In this document: positions 43,165 to 53,646 of the stretch, in pieces
Layout of the letters: the number at the start of each line of letters is the position of its first letter
How positions within the stretch are numbered: the stretch's first letter is position 1
Source: Peristeroidobacter soli
GTDB taxonomy: Bacteria > Pseudomonadota > Gammaproteobacteria > Steroidobacterales > Steroidobacteraceae
Length of the DNA: 64,000 bases
Reading direction: 5' to 3'
Assembly (NCBI RefSeq): GCF_004138485.1
Contig: NZ_ML142848.1
Location: 1,586,640-1,650,639, forward strand
Program-made: the position numbers and the translations under genes
The notes under the pieces: model-generated
The model's database searches: none
What the model saw: only the letters and a program-made list of their open reading frames with translations
What the model was told of the DNA's origin: nothing

Positions 43165-44527
43165 CAGACATCTTCCTCGATCTAAACAGCCAGGACAGCG
43201 CGGCGGCCACCACCGCAAAGAACGTGACGATCACTTCAGGCGCCAGCCATCCGCCTTCAGCGACAGCAGAAACGATGACATAGGCGGCCATGGCCGCGGC
43301 CACGACGGCGCCCACAATCACGATGCAGCGTTCGGCAAGCGTCACCGCATGCCGCCACGTTGCGATGCTGACCAGCAGATAAACCAAGCCGAAGCACATC
43401 GCTGCGACGTTGACGATAGGCACCAGGGCAGGACGGCCCGCGAGTGAGAACGTTCCGCCAATCACAGTGATCGCGACGGTCGCGAGGCGTGCGTCCCACT
43501 CTCTGCCGGTCAGCTGCATTCGCAGTTGCTTCAACACACGCACCGAGGCTGCGAAGCAGGCAATCCACGCGGAGCAGATGCCAAGCAGCCCGGACATCAG
43601 CACCAGGTTCGCAAACGTCGTGCTGGAGAGTCCATCGCGAAATGCCGTCGCTGCTGGCAACGGCGCCGTGATCAGCGTTTGCCACGGCACCACGTAAGCT
43701 GCCGCAAGCACGATGCACGCGTAGAACAAGCACGCCGCGAAGATGGAAGCACGCATCGCGCCCGCCACGTCGCTCAATCTCACGCTGTCGGCGCGTTCGT
43801 TGGAGAGAATGGCCACGACGTGAAAACCGGCGTACCACAGCGGCATCGTCGCCGTCAGAGCCAGAACGCCGTGCCATGCCGAAACGCCATCGGGAGGCTC
43901 CGGCAACAGTGGCAGCAGATTCCGAGCTTCGCCACCGAACACGCCCGCGAGACAGAACAACGCGGTGACCCCGAGCTTCACCATGACGAGGACGTTTTGT
44001 ACGCTGGCGGTGCTGGAGATGGGCTTGATATTCAGCACAGCAACGATGACAGTGCCGGTGAGCGCGATGACCACGCTGCCGACATGAACCTGCTGACCGA
44101 ACACTTGATACAACGGCTGGCCTTCCAGCGCCGGAAACAGAGTCACGAGAATCCAACCCGCCGACACCGCCTCGAAAGCAACGACGCTCAGTGTTGCCAG
44201 TGACAACGCCGCGGTGACGCAGAAAGCCGCGCCGGCGCCCAGTGAGCCCTTGACTGCACCGATCTCACCGCCCACCGCGAACAGATCTTTGCGCGCCAGC
44301 AGTGCATAGTTGGATGCCACCACTGAAACCGCGAGTGCGCCCAACACCAGCGCCACCAAGCTGCCGCCCGGCCCGGCCTGCGACAGCCACTGCCCGAGCA
44401 CAGTGATCCACCCGACGCCGACGATGGCACCGAAGCACATCATGAAAAGATGCAGTCGCGTGAGCCCTCGCCGCGGCCCGGTGCCCGCGGCGAGTAGCAG
44501 AGTCGATCGATCCGACGACTCGTTCAT
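43154..44527 (-). CDS. APC-family amino acid permease
   Basis: A 457-residue inner-membrane transporter with about 12 hydrophobic helices. The first helix carries the APC mark MMCFGAIVGVGWITVLGQWL. Other helices: FCVTAALSLATLSVVAFEAV, VHVGSVVIALTGTVIVAVLN. The start at 44527 lies one base after the TonB receptor stop, so the long frame to 44638 is not used. Cotranscribed with the receptor and the dipeptidase-like gene. Substrate probably an amino acid or small peptide derivative. Confidence 0.88.
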   Translation of the reverse strand: MNESSDRSTLLLAAGTGPRRGLTRLHLFMMCFGAIVGVGWITVLGQWLSQAGPGGSLVALVLGALAVSVVASNYALLARKDLFAVGGEIGAVKGSLGAGAAFCVTAALSLATLSVVAFEAVSAGWILVTLFPALEGQPLYQVFGQQVHVGSVVIALTGTVIVAVLNIKPISSTASVQNVLVMVKLGVTALFCLAGVFGGEARNLLPLLPEPPDGVSAWHGVLALTATMPLWYAGFHVVAILSNERADSVRLSDVAGAMRASIFAACLFYACIVLAAAYVVPWQTLITAPLPAATAFRDGLSSTTFANLVLMSGLLGICSAWIACFAASVRVLKQLRMQLTGREWDARLATVAITVIGGTFSLAGRPALVPIVNVAAMCFGLVYLLVSIATWRHAVTLAERCIVIVGAVVAAAMAAYVIVSAVAEGGWLAPEVIVTFFAVVAAALSWLFRSRKMSGAN

Positions 44528-44528
44528 T

Positions 44529-47165
44529 CTAGAAGTCCAGATTGACGCGCGCGTAAATGTACCGGCCTCGCAAATCGTTCTCGTAACTGTTGTAGTTGTT
44601 TCGATAGACGACGAACGGTACCTCGCGATCGAAAGCATTCTCCACGCCCAGGGTCAGGCGCATGGCGCGGGTCGGCAACCAGTCGACCGCACGTCCGTCC
44701 TCGCCCAATGCATAGCTGACCTGGAAATCGACCGTGGCGTAGTAAGGGATCTTGTGATCGATCGGCTCGCCGCTCACCGACAGGTCGCGGTAACTGGTCA
44801 TGAAATGATATTGCGAGGCGGCCGACCACGCGCCCTGCTCCCAGTTCAGCCCCATCAAGCCGCGCAGCTTCGGCAACGCGCCGGTGGAAAAGAAGTCGCC
44901 GGCCGACGGGTCGTACCCACCGACGATGTCGACCAGCCCGCCGTTGCCATCCTGCACTTCGAACGACGCCATGCGCGCCAGCCCCACGTCGACGCTGAGT
45001 TTTCCGACGGAGAGTTCAGGCAACGCGTAGTTCACATTCAACTCGTAGCCCGAGCTGCGGCGCTCACCGGCGTTATAGAAGTACGTCTCGACGATGACAT
45101 CCTCACCGCCGGGGCCGATGTTGGTACCGTAGGTCGCGACGCCGTTGTCCGTACCGTCGAGCACGCCCTGCGCGCTGGTGGTCCCGGGCACGAAATCGTT
45201 CTGCTGGATGCGGTAGTAATCCAGCGACACCGTCAGGCCCGGCACCGCGTGCGGCGTGAAGATCGCGCCGATGTTCACCGTCTTCGAGGTTTCCGGCTTG
45301 ATGTCGGGCGTGCCCGAGCCATAGATCAGCGCTTCGATGGGATTGCCGGTCGTTGGGTCGATCAGCACGGTGCTGTACGAAAAGTTGTAGTCGTAAGTCG
45401 CCAGCTCGAGATACGGCGCCAGGAACGCCTCGCCATAGGAAGCGCGCAGCGTCAGTTGATCGTCCAACGTCGCGAAGCGCAGCGTCGCCATCGGCGACGT
45501 GGTCGTACCGAAATCGCTGTAGTCCTCGTAGCGTGCGGCCAATGACAATTCCAACGGACTCACGTCGCTGCCGGCCCGAGGCGCGAGCAGCGGCACGCGA
45601 ACTTCCGCAAACACCGAATAAATATCGCGCGACAGATCGTATGGATCGACGGTGCCCAGGCCCGACCAGCCACCGACCACCCACAGCGGATCGTAGTCGA
45701 CCGTCACTCGCTCACGACGATACTCACCGCCCACCGCCGCTTGTACCGCGCCGGTCGGCAGATTGAACAGCGAGCCGCTGGCGCGGATATCGGCAATGTC
45801 CGAATAGAAGCCGATGTCACTACCGCGCGTGCCCAGCAGGCCGCGGTACTGCTCGTCGGTGTTACAAGCATTGCAGAACGGATTGAACGCTGTCGGGCCA
45901 CTGCGATTGACGGCCTCCGCCAGGCGCGAAGAGATGAAAGTATCATGCGACTTCTGGACGACCTCGCTGCGATACCAGGTCAGTGCCGACTCCAGCTGCC
46001 AGGTGCCGATATCGCCCCGCAATCCGCCACTCAAGCGACGCGTGGCCGCCGTGTTCTCATCGCGTTGGCGCCCCAGCTCCATCGCACGATAGCTCACGTC
46101 GGTGAGCTCCTCGCCGAACGGGTTGTAGGGATTGCTGGCGGGAATGGTGCCGACCGAGCTGAAGGAGACGGCACGCGGCGCGTTCCAGACATTCTCTTTC
46201 ATCTGGAAGTACAGGCCGGTTGCGAAGAACGTTACGGCGCCATCACCGAAGTCGTGCTCGAAATTGCCGAGCACCGTCAACCGCTCCGGATTGGAAATGA
46301 TGCTCGGATCGCCGGTCGCGAGCGTGTCGAACATATCGGTCGCGGCGTCATAAGAACGATAGTCGGCGGGATTGAGCGAGTAGTTTCCCGGGCGCACACG
46401 CGTGGGGTCGGCGATCAGATCGGGAGAACCGGCGACGCCGCCGATGCGGCCCGGGCTGCCGAGGGTGCTGCGTGCATCGAAGCCGCCAAAGCGGCGCTTG
46501 TCGCTGGTGGATGTGATGTCACGTTGGGTCGCCCTGATCTCATCCCGCGTCATGCGATTGCCGAGAAAGAAAAATCGCGAGGTGTCGGTTTCGAAACCGC
46601 CGTAGAAGTTGAGGTCCGTGGTCGCCCCGCCGCCTTGCGTGGTATCGCCGTAAGTCATGTTCGCGTGCATGCCGTCGGACGACGACTTGAGAATCACGTT
46701 CACCACACCGGCGACCGCATCGGAACCATACACAGCCGACGCACCGGATTTGAGCACTTCGACGCGCTCGACGGCATCGGCTGGAATGGCCAGCACGTTG
46801 GCAGGATCGTTGGCCGACAAGCGGCGACCATTTACCAGCACCAGCGTGTATTGCGTGCCCAAGCCACGCAGGTTGACGAAGCCCCGGCCGCCGCTGCCCT
46901 GCTCGGCCTGCGCACCGCCCGTGATCGAGGGATTGCTTGCGAGCACATCGGCCAGCGAGTTGGCGCCGGTCTTCTCGATGGCCTCAGCGGTAATCACCTC
47001 CACGGGTGCGCCGCGCTTCTCGGCGTCCAGGGAGGACACGATATTGGAGCCGGTGACGATCACCTCCTCCAGCTCGGTCGACGGCGTGTTCTGTGCCAGC
47101 GCCGTGGAAGTGCCCGCAATGGCAAGGCACAACAGCGCGGACCGGCCGCGAATCCGATGAGTCAT
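44529..47165 (-). CDS. TonB-dependent receptor
   Basis: An 878-residue outer-membrane receptor without an STN domain. Signal peptide to about residue 24 (AGTSTALA), TonB box region (ELEEVIVTGSNI), plug (RGFVNLRGLGTQYTLVLVNG, VEVLKSGASAVYGSDAVAGV) and a barrel ending ...GRYIYARVNLDF. It resembles the large family of TonB receptors with NPSITGG/RRLSA motifs found in peptide- and polymer-degrading Proteobacteria. GGAGG lies 7 nt before the ATG. First gene of a receptor-permease-dipeptidase unit. Confidence 0.93.
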   Translation of the reverse strand: MTHRIRGRSALLCLAIAGTSTALAQNTPSTELEEVIVTGSNIVSSLDAEKRGAPVEVITAEAIEKTGANSLADVLASNPSITGGAQAEQGSGGRGFVNLRGLGTQYTLVLVNGRRLSANDPANVLAIPADAVERVEVLKSGASAVYGSDAVAGVVNVILKSSSDGMHANMTYGDTTQGGGATTDLNFYGGFETDTSRFFFLGNRMTRDEIRATQRDITSTSDKRRFGGFDARSTLGSPGRIGGVAGSPDLIADPTRVRPGNYSLNPADYRSYDAATDMFDTLATGDPSIISNPERLTVLGNFEHDFGDGAVTFFATGLYFQMKENVWNAPRAVSFSSVGTIPASNPYNPFGEELTDVSYRAMELGRQRDENTAATRRLSGGLRGDIGTWQLESALTWYRSEVVQKSHDTFISSRLAEAVNRSGPTAFNPFCNACNTDEQYRGLLGTRGSDIGFYSDIADIRASGSLFNLPTGAVQAAVGGEYRRERVTVDYDPLWVVGGWSGLGTVDPYDLSRDIYSVFAEVRVPLLAPRAGSDVSPLELSLAARYEDYSDFGTTTSPMATLRFATLDDQLTLRASYGEAFLAPYLELATYDYNFSYSTVLIDPTTGNPIEALIYGSGTPDIKPETSKTVNIGAIFTPHAVPGLTVSLDYYRIQQNDFVPGTTSAQGVLDGTDNGVATYGTNIGPGGEDVIVETYFYNAGERRSSGYELNVNYALPELSVGKLSVDVGLARMASFEVQDGNGGLVDIVGGYDPSAGDFFSTGALPKLRGLMGLNWEQGAWSAASQYHFMTSYRDLSVSGEPIDHKIPYYATVDFQVSYALGEDGRAVDWLPTRAMRLTLGVENAFDREVPFVVYRNNYNSYENDLRGRYIYARVNLDF

Positions 47166-47270
47166 GAATCATCCTCCCCAAATATAGTTGTCGGCGACGT
47201 CGAGCCAGACCGAACCTAAGTCAGTGCGGGTAAACGCTCATCCGTTCGCGAGTAAGCTCGCGGGATTTTT

Positions 47271-49250
47271 TCACCGCGTCGTGAACTGCGGGGCGTCGCC
47301 AAGCACCGGCAAAGTCAGTGCCGATGCGAGATTGCCGCCGACATGGATACCGAGCCGAGGCACGGGTTGTTGCTCCATCGTGACGGTATTGCCTCGATCC
47401 GCGCCCGAGAGAGTCAGGCGCAGTTGCTCGCCCGCGTGAAATACGCGCCCCGTGGCAAGCATCGCGAATTCCAGCATGACGGGCGTCTGCGACAGCGGCT
47501 CGGCGGCGATCACATCCGACGACTGCGACGTGGGAAACGGCAGGTCGAAGTTCTTATAGGGCGCCTTGCCCAGCTTGCGATGCGAGGCGCGCAGAATGCC
47601 CTCCGCGACCAGACGCGATGCCCCGTCCTCCTTGACCGCCGACAGATACGCATACACATCTGTATCCTTGGCATTCTCGGACGACAACCACAACTTCACC
47701 GTCGGCACGCCGACCACCTGCAGATCCCGCGCGAGTGGTGGCGTGGTAAACGTCAGCGACTTCATGTCGTTGCTCGCCATGTCGATCTCATAGACCTTGC
47801 GCAGCAACCAACGCGTGCCCACTGTACCTGTCGTCGTGGTGTAGTCGACTGTCCACGGCTGACGTGTGGACTCGGATTGCGGAGCGGGCAAGAGCGAACC
47901 GTCGTTCTGAGAAAGCACGCTGCGAGCCGGCTGCGCGGATAGATATAAATCTCGCGCAACGACACCTTGCGGCGGCCACTGCTGAGCGTCGTACCATTCC
48001 GTGCGCTCGCGCGTTCTCTGCAAACCATAGTGAACGGGCGCACGCTGTTCGGCGTCGTTACGAATCCCGAGCAACCATCGATCGAACCACCGCAAAGTTT
48101 CGCGCGACACTATCAGCCCACGCTCGGCATCTCGTGGATCGTTGGGCATCGGTCCCAGGTAACCGTGCGCCCACGGCCCGTAGATCAGTTTCTTCGGCAC
48201 GTCCAGATTGGCGTACCAGTACAGCATGTCGTTCGAGTAGATGTCGTGCCAGCCGCCGAACAACAGCGCCGGCACGCCGCTGCGATTGACGCGATCGACA
48301 AGGGTGTGCAGGTTGTTCTGTCCTTGCGGCTGGTAGTGATCGATGAACGGCAGCCGGTCACGCAACACACCGAGCGTCTCGAACTCCTGCAGATGAACGG
48401 CATAACCATCGGGGTTGCCACCGCGCCGATGCTCCTCGATCGCCTGCCGAAGCAACGTCTGATCTGGATCGGCATCCACTTCGGCAATGTTGGTGATGCG
48501 CTGCTGCTGTATCGTCGTGGAGCGATTGTCGATGTCGGCCACCCTGGCGCTCCACGCACCGACCCAGCCGGCGCGATAGACACCGCCCATGGAGTACGCG
48601 CTATTCGGGCCATCGAAGAACGCGACCTGCATGGACATCGCCTTCAAAGCGCGCGGACGCTCGGCCGCAACGCGCGGCTGGATCTCAGCCAGATAGGACG
48701 CGCCAAACATGCCGACCGCGCCATTGCTCCAACGCTGGCGGCCCATCCACTCGACCAGATCGAAGCCGTCCCTGCCTTCGACATCGTCGCCCTCGTTGTA
48801 CGAGGGTCCGAAGGACGCACCGGCCCCGCGCATGTCGGCGACGACGACCGCATATCCATAGGCGAGAAACATCAGCGGACCCGAAGCGCTCGCTGGAATC
48901 TTCAAGACTCCGTTTTTATCGGCTGGCGCGTCAGCCCAGCGTACGGTGCCTCCATCTGGCCGGGGCACCGCGCGGCCATAGCGGGTGTACTCAAACAGGA
49001 TCGGAAACTTGCCACGCGCGACGCGCCCGTTTACAGCGGGCAGGTAATAGTCCACTGCGAGGCGGACACCATCGCGCGCCGGCACATAAATCGAGCGGCG
49101 GATGGCTTCGTTATAACGAAAGGGTTCATCGATGCGGTATTGGCCCAGACCGGTTTCGGCCAGGGTGCGCGGGGCCGGCACGTCGGCCATCGCTGTCGAG
49201 ACGACACAGCCGGCGAACAGCACCAGCAGAGAGATCGTAGAGAGTTTCAT
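47271..49250 (-). CDS. CocE/NonD-family hydrolase (S15-type), exported
   Basis: A 659-residue protein with a signal peptide (LLVLFAGCVVSTAMA). The alpha/beta-hydrolase part contains VVVADMRGAGAS and FGASYLAE (nucleophile Ser185); the C-terminal third (TFTTPPLARDLQVVGVPTVK) is the jelly-roll domain of X-Pro dipeptidyl-peptidase/cocaine-esterase relatives. The ATG at 49250 is chosen because the signal peptide starts there. It probably cleaves amide or ester bonds in the periplasm for the receptor unit that follows 105 bp downstream. Confidence 0.87.
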   Translation of the reverse strand: MKLSTISLLVLFAGCVVSTAMADVPAPRTLAETGLGQYRIDEPFRYNEAIRRSIYVPARDGVRLAVDYYLPAVNGRVARGKFPILFEYTRYGRAVPRPDGGTVRWADAPADKNGVLKIPASASGPLMFLAYGYAVVVADMRGAGASFGPSYNEGDDVEGRDGFDLVEWMGRQRWSNGAVGMFGASYLAEIQPRVAAERPRALKAMSMQVAFFDGPNSAYSMGGVYRAGWVGAWSARVADIDNRSTTIQQQRITNIAEVDADPDQTLLRQAIEEHRRGGNPDGYAVHLQEFETLGVLRDRLPFIDHYQPQGQNNLHTLVDRVNRSGVPALLFGGWHDIYSNDMLYWYANLDVPKKLIYGPWAHGYLGPMPNDPRDAERGLIVSRETLRWFDRWLLGIRNDAEQRAPVHYGLQRTRERTEWYDAQQWPPQGVVARDLYLSAQPARSVLSQNDGSLLPAPQSESTRQPWTVDYTTTTGTVGTRWLLRKVYEIDMASNDMKSLTFTTPPLARDLQVVGVPTVKLWLSSENAKDTDVYAYLSAVKEDGASRLVAEGILRASHRKLGKAPYKNFDLPFPTSQSSDVIAAEPLSQTPVMLEFAMLATGRVFHAGEQLRLTLSGADRGNTVTMEQQPVPRLGIHVGGNLASALTLPVLGDAPQFTTR

Positions 49251-49348
49251 GAAGGATTCGCTGCAAGTCGCGCCGCTGCGCGGAGGGATCGGAGGAACAC
49301 TGCCTCCGCTGAAGTAAGCGAGCATCCGCAGAAAGGTAACAGCGCCCG

Positions 49349-51052
49349 CTACGCTGCCTCGACCGCAAGCCCTCGGGCATGCAACAACGTCCGGAACGCG
49401 GGTTCGCGACGCAGGTTTTCCAGCATTGGCAGCGTCGGTGCGTACAGCGTCCAGGCGGCGGCATCGGTGGTGGCCACGCGAAACCATTCGATGGCGCGTT
49501 TGTTCTGGCCCAAAGCAGCCGAGGCGAGCATCGCGGCCTCGGCATAGGAAGGCGAGCCTGGCGCTCTCGCTTCCAACGTATGCAATTGTTGTAATGCTCG
49601 CTCGCGCTCGCCGAATCGGGCCAGCGCCGAAGCGAAGACCCCGCGATACAGGGGAGTGCCCGGAGACAGCTCGACCGCACGACGCCCGCGCTCGATCCCC
49701 TCGACATCGCCCAGCATCATCGCGTTCAAGCTGAAGAAGCAGTGCGCGCCCGCTGCCCGGCTGTCCAACGCCAAGGCTCGCTCCAGCTGTTCATGCGACT
49801 CCTTGAACAAGCCCGCCAGGTGCAGCAGCTGGCCGAGCTGCGCGTGGACGACGACATTCTCCGGCGCACGCGCCACCGCCAGATGCCCGACCTGGACGGC
49901 TTCCTGCACGCGGCCTTGCGAGACCAGAAAATCGGCGTACCACTGCAGGGCCACCGCGCTGGACTCATCGAGTTGAATGGCTCGCAACAGTTCACGCTCC
50001 GCGTTGGCGAAACGCAGGCGTGCGAGATTGATGAAACCGCAGGTGGAATGCGCGGCAGCGAGATCGGCATTGAGTGCCAGCGCTCGCTCGACATACGTCA
50101 TCGCACGCTGCGTGGCTGCGCCCGCATCCGCCCCGTCGTAGAACGTACTGAGGATTTCGCAGTCGGCCATGCCGACCAGCGCCGGCGCGCAGCCTGGGTC
50201 GGAGGCCAGGGCAGTCATGAACATCTCGCGCGCGGCCAGAAAACCCGCGCCGCTGCGGATCGCGACGAAGCGTTGTCCCTCGACCACCGCGCGAAAGCTG
50301 CTCGATTGGCGATACTGTGTCCACACCTGCCTGCCACTGTAACTGGCGGCGGCAAAGCGCAGCTCGGCCACGAGCCGCTCGCACAGCGCTGTCTCGGCAT
50401 CGTAGGTATCGCTGAGCGGCGCTCGCTCGCCTGACGTCCAACACACCTTGCCATCGTGCGGCGTGACCAGACGAACGTTGAACAACGCCACTGAGCCAAG
50501 CAGCCTGACTGACGATTGAATCGCCAGCGTGAACTGCTCCGGCTCATCAGCTGCAAGCGAGGCTCCACGCACACTGACTTCGAGACTCGACTCGGCTCCC
50601 AGGCTGGCAAGCAGCGTGTCACGCAGACCGGCTCCCAGCCTCAACGCCTCACCACCCTCCGACAGCATCACCGGCTCCATCACGGCGATGAGCATGCGCC
50701 CGCGCGCCTTGTGGGCAACTTGCACGAGTGCCGACGTGGATTCGCAGGGTTGATACGGCACCATGAGCACGTAGCCGGTGCCTGCCTGGGTTTGAATGAC
50801 CGGGCTGCCTGCAAAGTACGGCGCGAGTTGCCGGCGCACCGTGACGACCAGCATGGACAGCGCCTTGTCGCTGACATCGCGTTCGGGCCATAGATCGCGC
50901 AACAGGGCCTGGCGTCGCACCGGCACGTTCGGTGTGCGACCCAGCCGCATCACCAGTTCGACACCCTTGCGGCTCACCGCCAGTGGTTGACCGTCGGCTT
51001 GAATGACCCGTGCCAGCTCATCAACCAGTAACGGCCCAAGCTTGGATTTCAT
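49349..51052 (-). CDS. Winged-helix regulator with TPR domain
   Basis: A 567-residue soluble regulator. Residues about 10-105 form an OmpR/CadC-type winged helix (RRQALLRDLWPERDVSDKAL, TGYVLMVPYQP). The middle (110-240) looks TolB-N-like, and residues 290-560 are TPR repeats (AIQLDESSAVALQWYADFLV, APENVVVHAQLGQLLHLAGL). No transmembrane helix, unlike CadC. It lies directly upstream of the CocE hydrolase and TonB receptor genes on the same strand and may regulate them. Confidence 0.82.
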   Translation of the reverse strand: MKSKLGPLLVDELARVIQADGQPLAVSRKGVELVMRLGRTPNVPVRRQALLRDLWPERDVSDKALSMLVVTVRRQLAPYFAGSPVIQTQAGTGYVLMVPYQPCESTSALVQVAHKARGRMLIAVMEPVMLSEGGEALRLGAGLRDTLLASLGAESSLEVSVRGASLAADEPEQFTLAIQSSVRLLGSVALFNVRLVTPHDGKVCWTSGERAPLSDTYDAETALCERLVAELRFAAASYSGRQVWTQYRQSSSFRAVVEGQRFVAIRSGAGFLAAREMFMTALASDPGCAPALVGMADCEILSTFYDGADAGAATQRAMTYVERALALNADLAAAHSTCGFINLARLRFANAERELLRAIQLDESSAVALQWYADFLVSQGRVQEAVQVGHLAVARAPENVVVHAQLGQLLHLAGLFKESHEQLERALALDSRAAGAHCFFSLNAMMLGDVEGIERGRRAVELSPGTPLYRGVFASALARFGERERALQQLHTLEARAPGSPSYAEAAMLASAALGQNKRAIEWFRVATTDAAAWTLYAPTLPMLENLRREPAFRTLLHARGLAVEAA

Positions 51053-51092
51053 CGCCGCAACCCCTCGCCCATCGACGCGAGATGAATGTACC

Positions 51093-52175
51093 TTACTTTA
51101 CGTCCACCCAGCGTTGCGTCTCGGCACTACGATAGATGCCGAGCAGCGTGCTCAAGGCGCCTATGCCCAAATCGATGCTGCTCGGGGCCGGCTGCGCGCG
51201 GTCCAACGCATGAATGAAGGCCCGGAGCTGTCGCCCGAAGTGTTCCGGCGCGGCTCCCGCAGGCACCGTCAGCTCCCGCACCTCCCCCGGCACGGCAAGG
51301 AACAGACGGTTGGCGTAGTGAAAGATCCGAAGCGCGCCATGCGTGCCGTGGACTCGGATGAAGCTCGCCCCGGCACTCCACTCGCCGACCGCCCCGACGA
51401 AGCCCTCGTTGAGAACCCAACTGTGGCCATGACTGAACACGCCCTCCCAGGGCAGGTCGGAACTCACCGTGGACTCGTCATAGGTGAGCATGCCAAGCGC
51501 GCCGCATTCGTGCTCCAGCAGTGCGAACTCGGGTTCCATGGCCCGCCCCGTGTAATTCCCCCGCCCCAGCACGCGACGGATCGGACTGCCCAGCAGCCAA
51601 GGAAAAATATCGAGCAGATGCACGCCGTGATCGAACAGTCCGAAGCCGCCGCCACCCGGCGTGCCCTCGGGATAGTGAGCAGCCGACATCGGCACGAATT
51701 TATCCGCGCCCTGGCCGACCACTCCGCGCTCTTCGATCAAGCGCACCCGGCCAATGGTGCCGCTGGCGATCAGCTCCCGAGCCTGCATCACCGCCGGCAA
51801 ATACCGATACGACGAACCGTACATGAATTGCACGCCGTGGTGGGCGCAGGCTTCCTTCATCGCCAGCGCGTCCTGCACTCGATTGGCAATCGGCTTCTCG
51901 CACAGCACGTGGATGCCAGCCGCCGCCAGCATTTCAGTCAGCGTTCGATGCGACGCTACGGTGGATAGCACGCAGGCGATGCGCGGGCGCACCTGTTTCA
52001 GCATGCTCGCGCAGTCGAGGAATCCTGGAGCCCCTACTCGCTCGGACACTTGCCGAACACGCTCGGCGCGCGGATCGACGACAGCAACGATCTCGATCTC
52101 GGGCAGCTCACGATAGGCGGCAAGGTGGGAATCGGCCACCGCGCCGAGCCCGATGATGGCGACAGGAATACTCAT
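51093..52175 (-). CDS. Gfo/Idh/MocA-family oxidoreductase
   Basis: A 360-residue NAD(P)-dependent sugar or polyol dehydrogenase. Rossmann start PVAIIGLGAVADSHLAAY, the catalytic-region CEKPIA, and the C-terminal beta domain (GGGGFGLFDHGVHLLDIFPW). The ATG at 52175 is chosen for the GLG motif; the frame extends to 52232. It lies between the MFS/GH32 genes and the regulator, so it likely processes a sugar made or imported by that cluster. Confidence 0.88.
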   Translation of the reverse strand: MSIPVAIIGLGAVADSHLAAYRELPEIEIVAVVDPRAERVRQVSERVGAPGFLDCASMLKQVRPRIACVLSTVASHRTLTEMLAAAGIHVLCEKPIANRVQDALAMKEACAHHGVQFMYGSSYRYLPAVMQARELIASGTIGRVRLIEERGVVGQGADKFVPMSAAHYPEGTPGGGGFGLFDHGVHLLDIFPWLLGSPIRRVLGRGNYTGRAMEPEFALLEHECGALGMLTYDESTVSSDLPWEGVFSHGHSWVLNEGFVGAVGEWSAGASFIRVHGTHGALRIFHYANRLFLAVPGEVRELTVPAGAAPEHFGRQLRAFIHALDRAQPAPSSIDLGIGALSTLLGIYRSAETQRWVDVK

Positions 52176-52248
52176 GACCGCGAGCGTGAGCGAGCCGTGG
52201 TAAGCGCACATCCGCTCGCGGTAAATCTTCAACTGGTCAACGGCAGGC

Positions 52249-53646
52249 TCAGGTCCGGGCGCGCTGCATATCGGCCGGCGCCGCCAACGCCGCCGCGTAC
52301 AGAACCATCGCCGGGATGGGCATCAAACAGATCGGCGCCAGCAGCGCATAACGCAGCGATTCCACGCCCAGTCGGGAAGCCAGCAGGTCGCTCAGAAAAC
52401 CGACGAACGTCGGCCCGAGCCCGAAGCCCACGACGGAGGAGAAGAAGATCGAGATGGCTCCCGCGGTGGCGCGCATTCCCGGCGGGACGACACTATAGAG
52501 CGTCGCCACCTGCGGCCCGCTCGGCACGCTCCACAATAGCCCGGTGACAAACACCAACATGATGGAGACTCCGACCGAGGGCGCGAGCAGCGAGCCGAGC
52601 GATGCTGGAATTGCCAGGCACATACCGGCCGCGCCGAGCAGCAGCGGCAGTTTGGTATCCCGCTGCGCGCCTTTGTTCGATAACAGTCCGCCGATCAACA
52701 TTCCCAATCCCGAGCCGCAGCCCAAGCCCACGCCCAGGTACAAGCCCACCGAAGACAGGCTCAACCCGAACGAGCGCGCATAGAACGACGGCCACCATTG
52801 GGTGAGCGCGCAGTAAATGAAACCATGCATCACCGTGGACAGCATCAGCAGCTTGAACGTCCGGCATCGCCACAGGACCACGAGGGTGGCCAGAGGGCTC
52901 AGGCTTTCGTCGCGAGCCGCTTTCGTTTCTTTGACAGCAGCTTTCCTGTCGAGCACCCCGCGCGCCGGCTCACGCAACGTGAGCCTGACGATGAAGGCCA
53001 CGCCGATTCCAGGCAGTCCCAGCGCCACGCACGTCCACCGCCAGCCGATGATTTCCGACAGCGGCCCCGCCAACGCCATCCCGAGCATCATGCCGACGAT
53101 CAGACCGAACGAATGGATGGCGAATACCCCCGAGCGGCGCTCGACCGGAACGTAGTCGCACAGGATGGACTGCGCCGGAGGCAGACCGCCGGCCTCTCCC
53201 GCGCCAACGCCTACGCGCGCCATGAACAACTGCCAGAAGTTCTGCGCCGTGCCGGACAGCGCGGTCATGATGCTCCAGACCGTCAGAGAGATCGCAATGA
53301 CATTGCGCCGGATGCCTCGATCCGCATAGCGTGCGATGGGAATGCCGCAGATCGCGTAGAACAGCGCGAAGGCGAAGCCCACCAGCAGGCCGACCTGTCC
53401 ATCGGAGAGCGCCAGGTCCGCTTTGATCGATGGCAACAGCACCGACAAAGCCATCCGATCCATGTAATTGAAGACATTGACGATCGTCAGCAAGGCGATG
53501 ACGTACCAGACGTACGTCGTGGAGTAGTCTCCGGGCCGCGCCAGCAGCCGATGATCGGTTTTCGGAAGACTCTCGCTTGGATCTCTTGCGTGGCTCGCCT
53601 GGTTGGGCGAAAGCGAAGCGGACTCGACGTGAACGCTAGTAGGCAT
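52249..53646 (-). CDS. MFS transporter (spinster-like)
   Basis: A 465-residue transporter with 12 hydrophobic helices, e.g. YVIALLTIVNVFNYMDRMAL and VGLLVGFAFALFYAICGIPI, and the MFS motif ARYADRGIRR after helix 2. The family exports or imports organic acids, sugars or lipids. It overlaps the GH32 gene by 11 bp, so in this context sugar or oligofructoside uptake is a reasonable inference. Confidence 0.87.
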   Translation of the reverse strand: MPTSVHVESASLSPNQASHARDPSESLPKTDHRLLARPGDYSTTYVWYVIALLTIVNVFNYMDRMALSVLLPSIKADLALSDGQVGLLVGFAFALFYAICGIPIARYADRGIRRNVIAISLTVWSIMTALSGTAQNFWQLFMARVGVGAGEAGGLPPAQSILCDYVPVERRSGVFAIHSFGLIVGMMLGMALAGPLSEIIGWRWTCVALGLPGIGVAFIVRLTLREPARGVLDRKAAVKETKAARDESLSPLATLVVLWRCRTFKLLMLSTVMHGFIYCALTQWWPSFYARSFGLSLSSVGLYLGVGLGCGSGLGMLIGGLLSNKGAQRDTKLPLLLGAAGMCLAIPASLGSLLAPSVGVSIMLVFVTGLLWSVPSGPQVATLYSVVPPGMRATAGAISIFFSSVVGFGLGPTFVGFLSDLLASRLGVESLRYALLAPICLMPIPAMVLYAAALAAPADMQRART

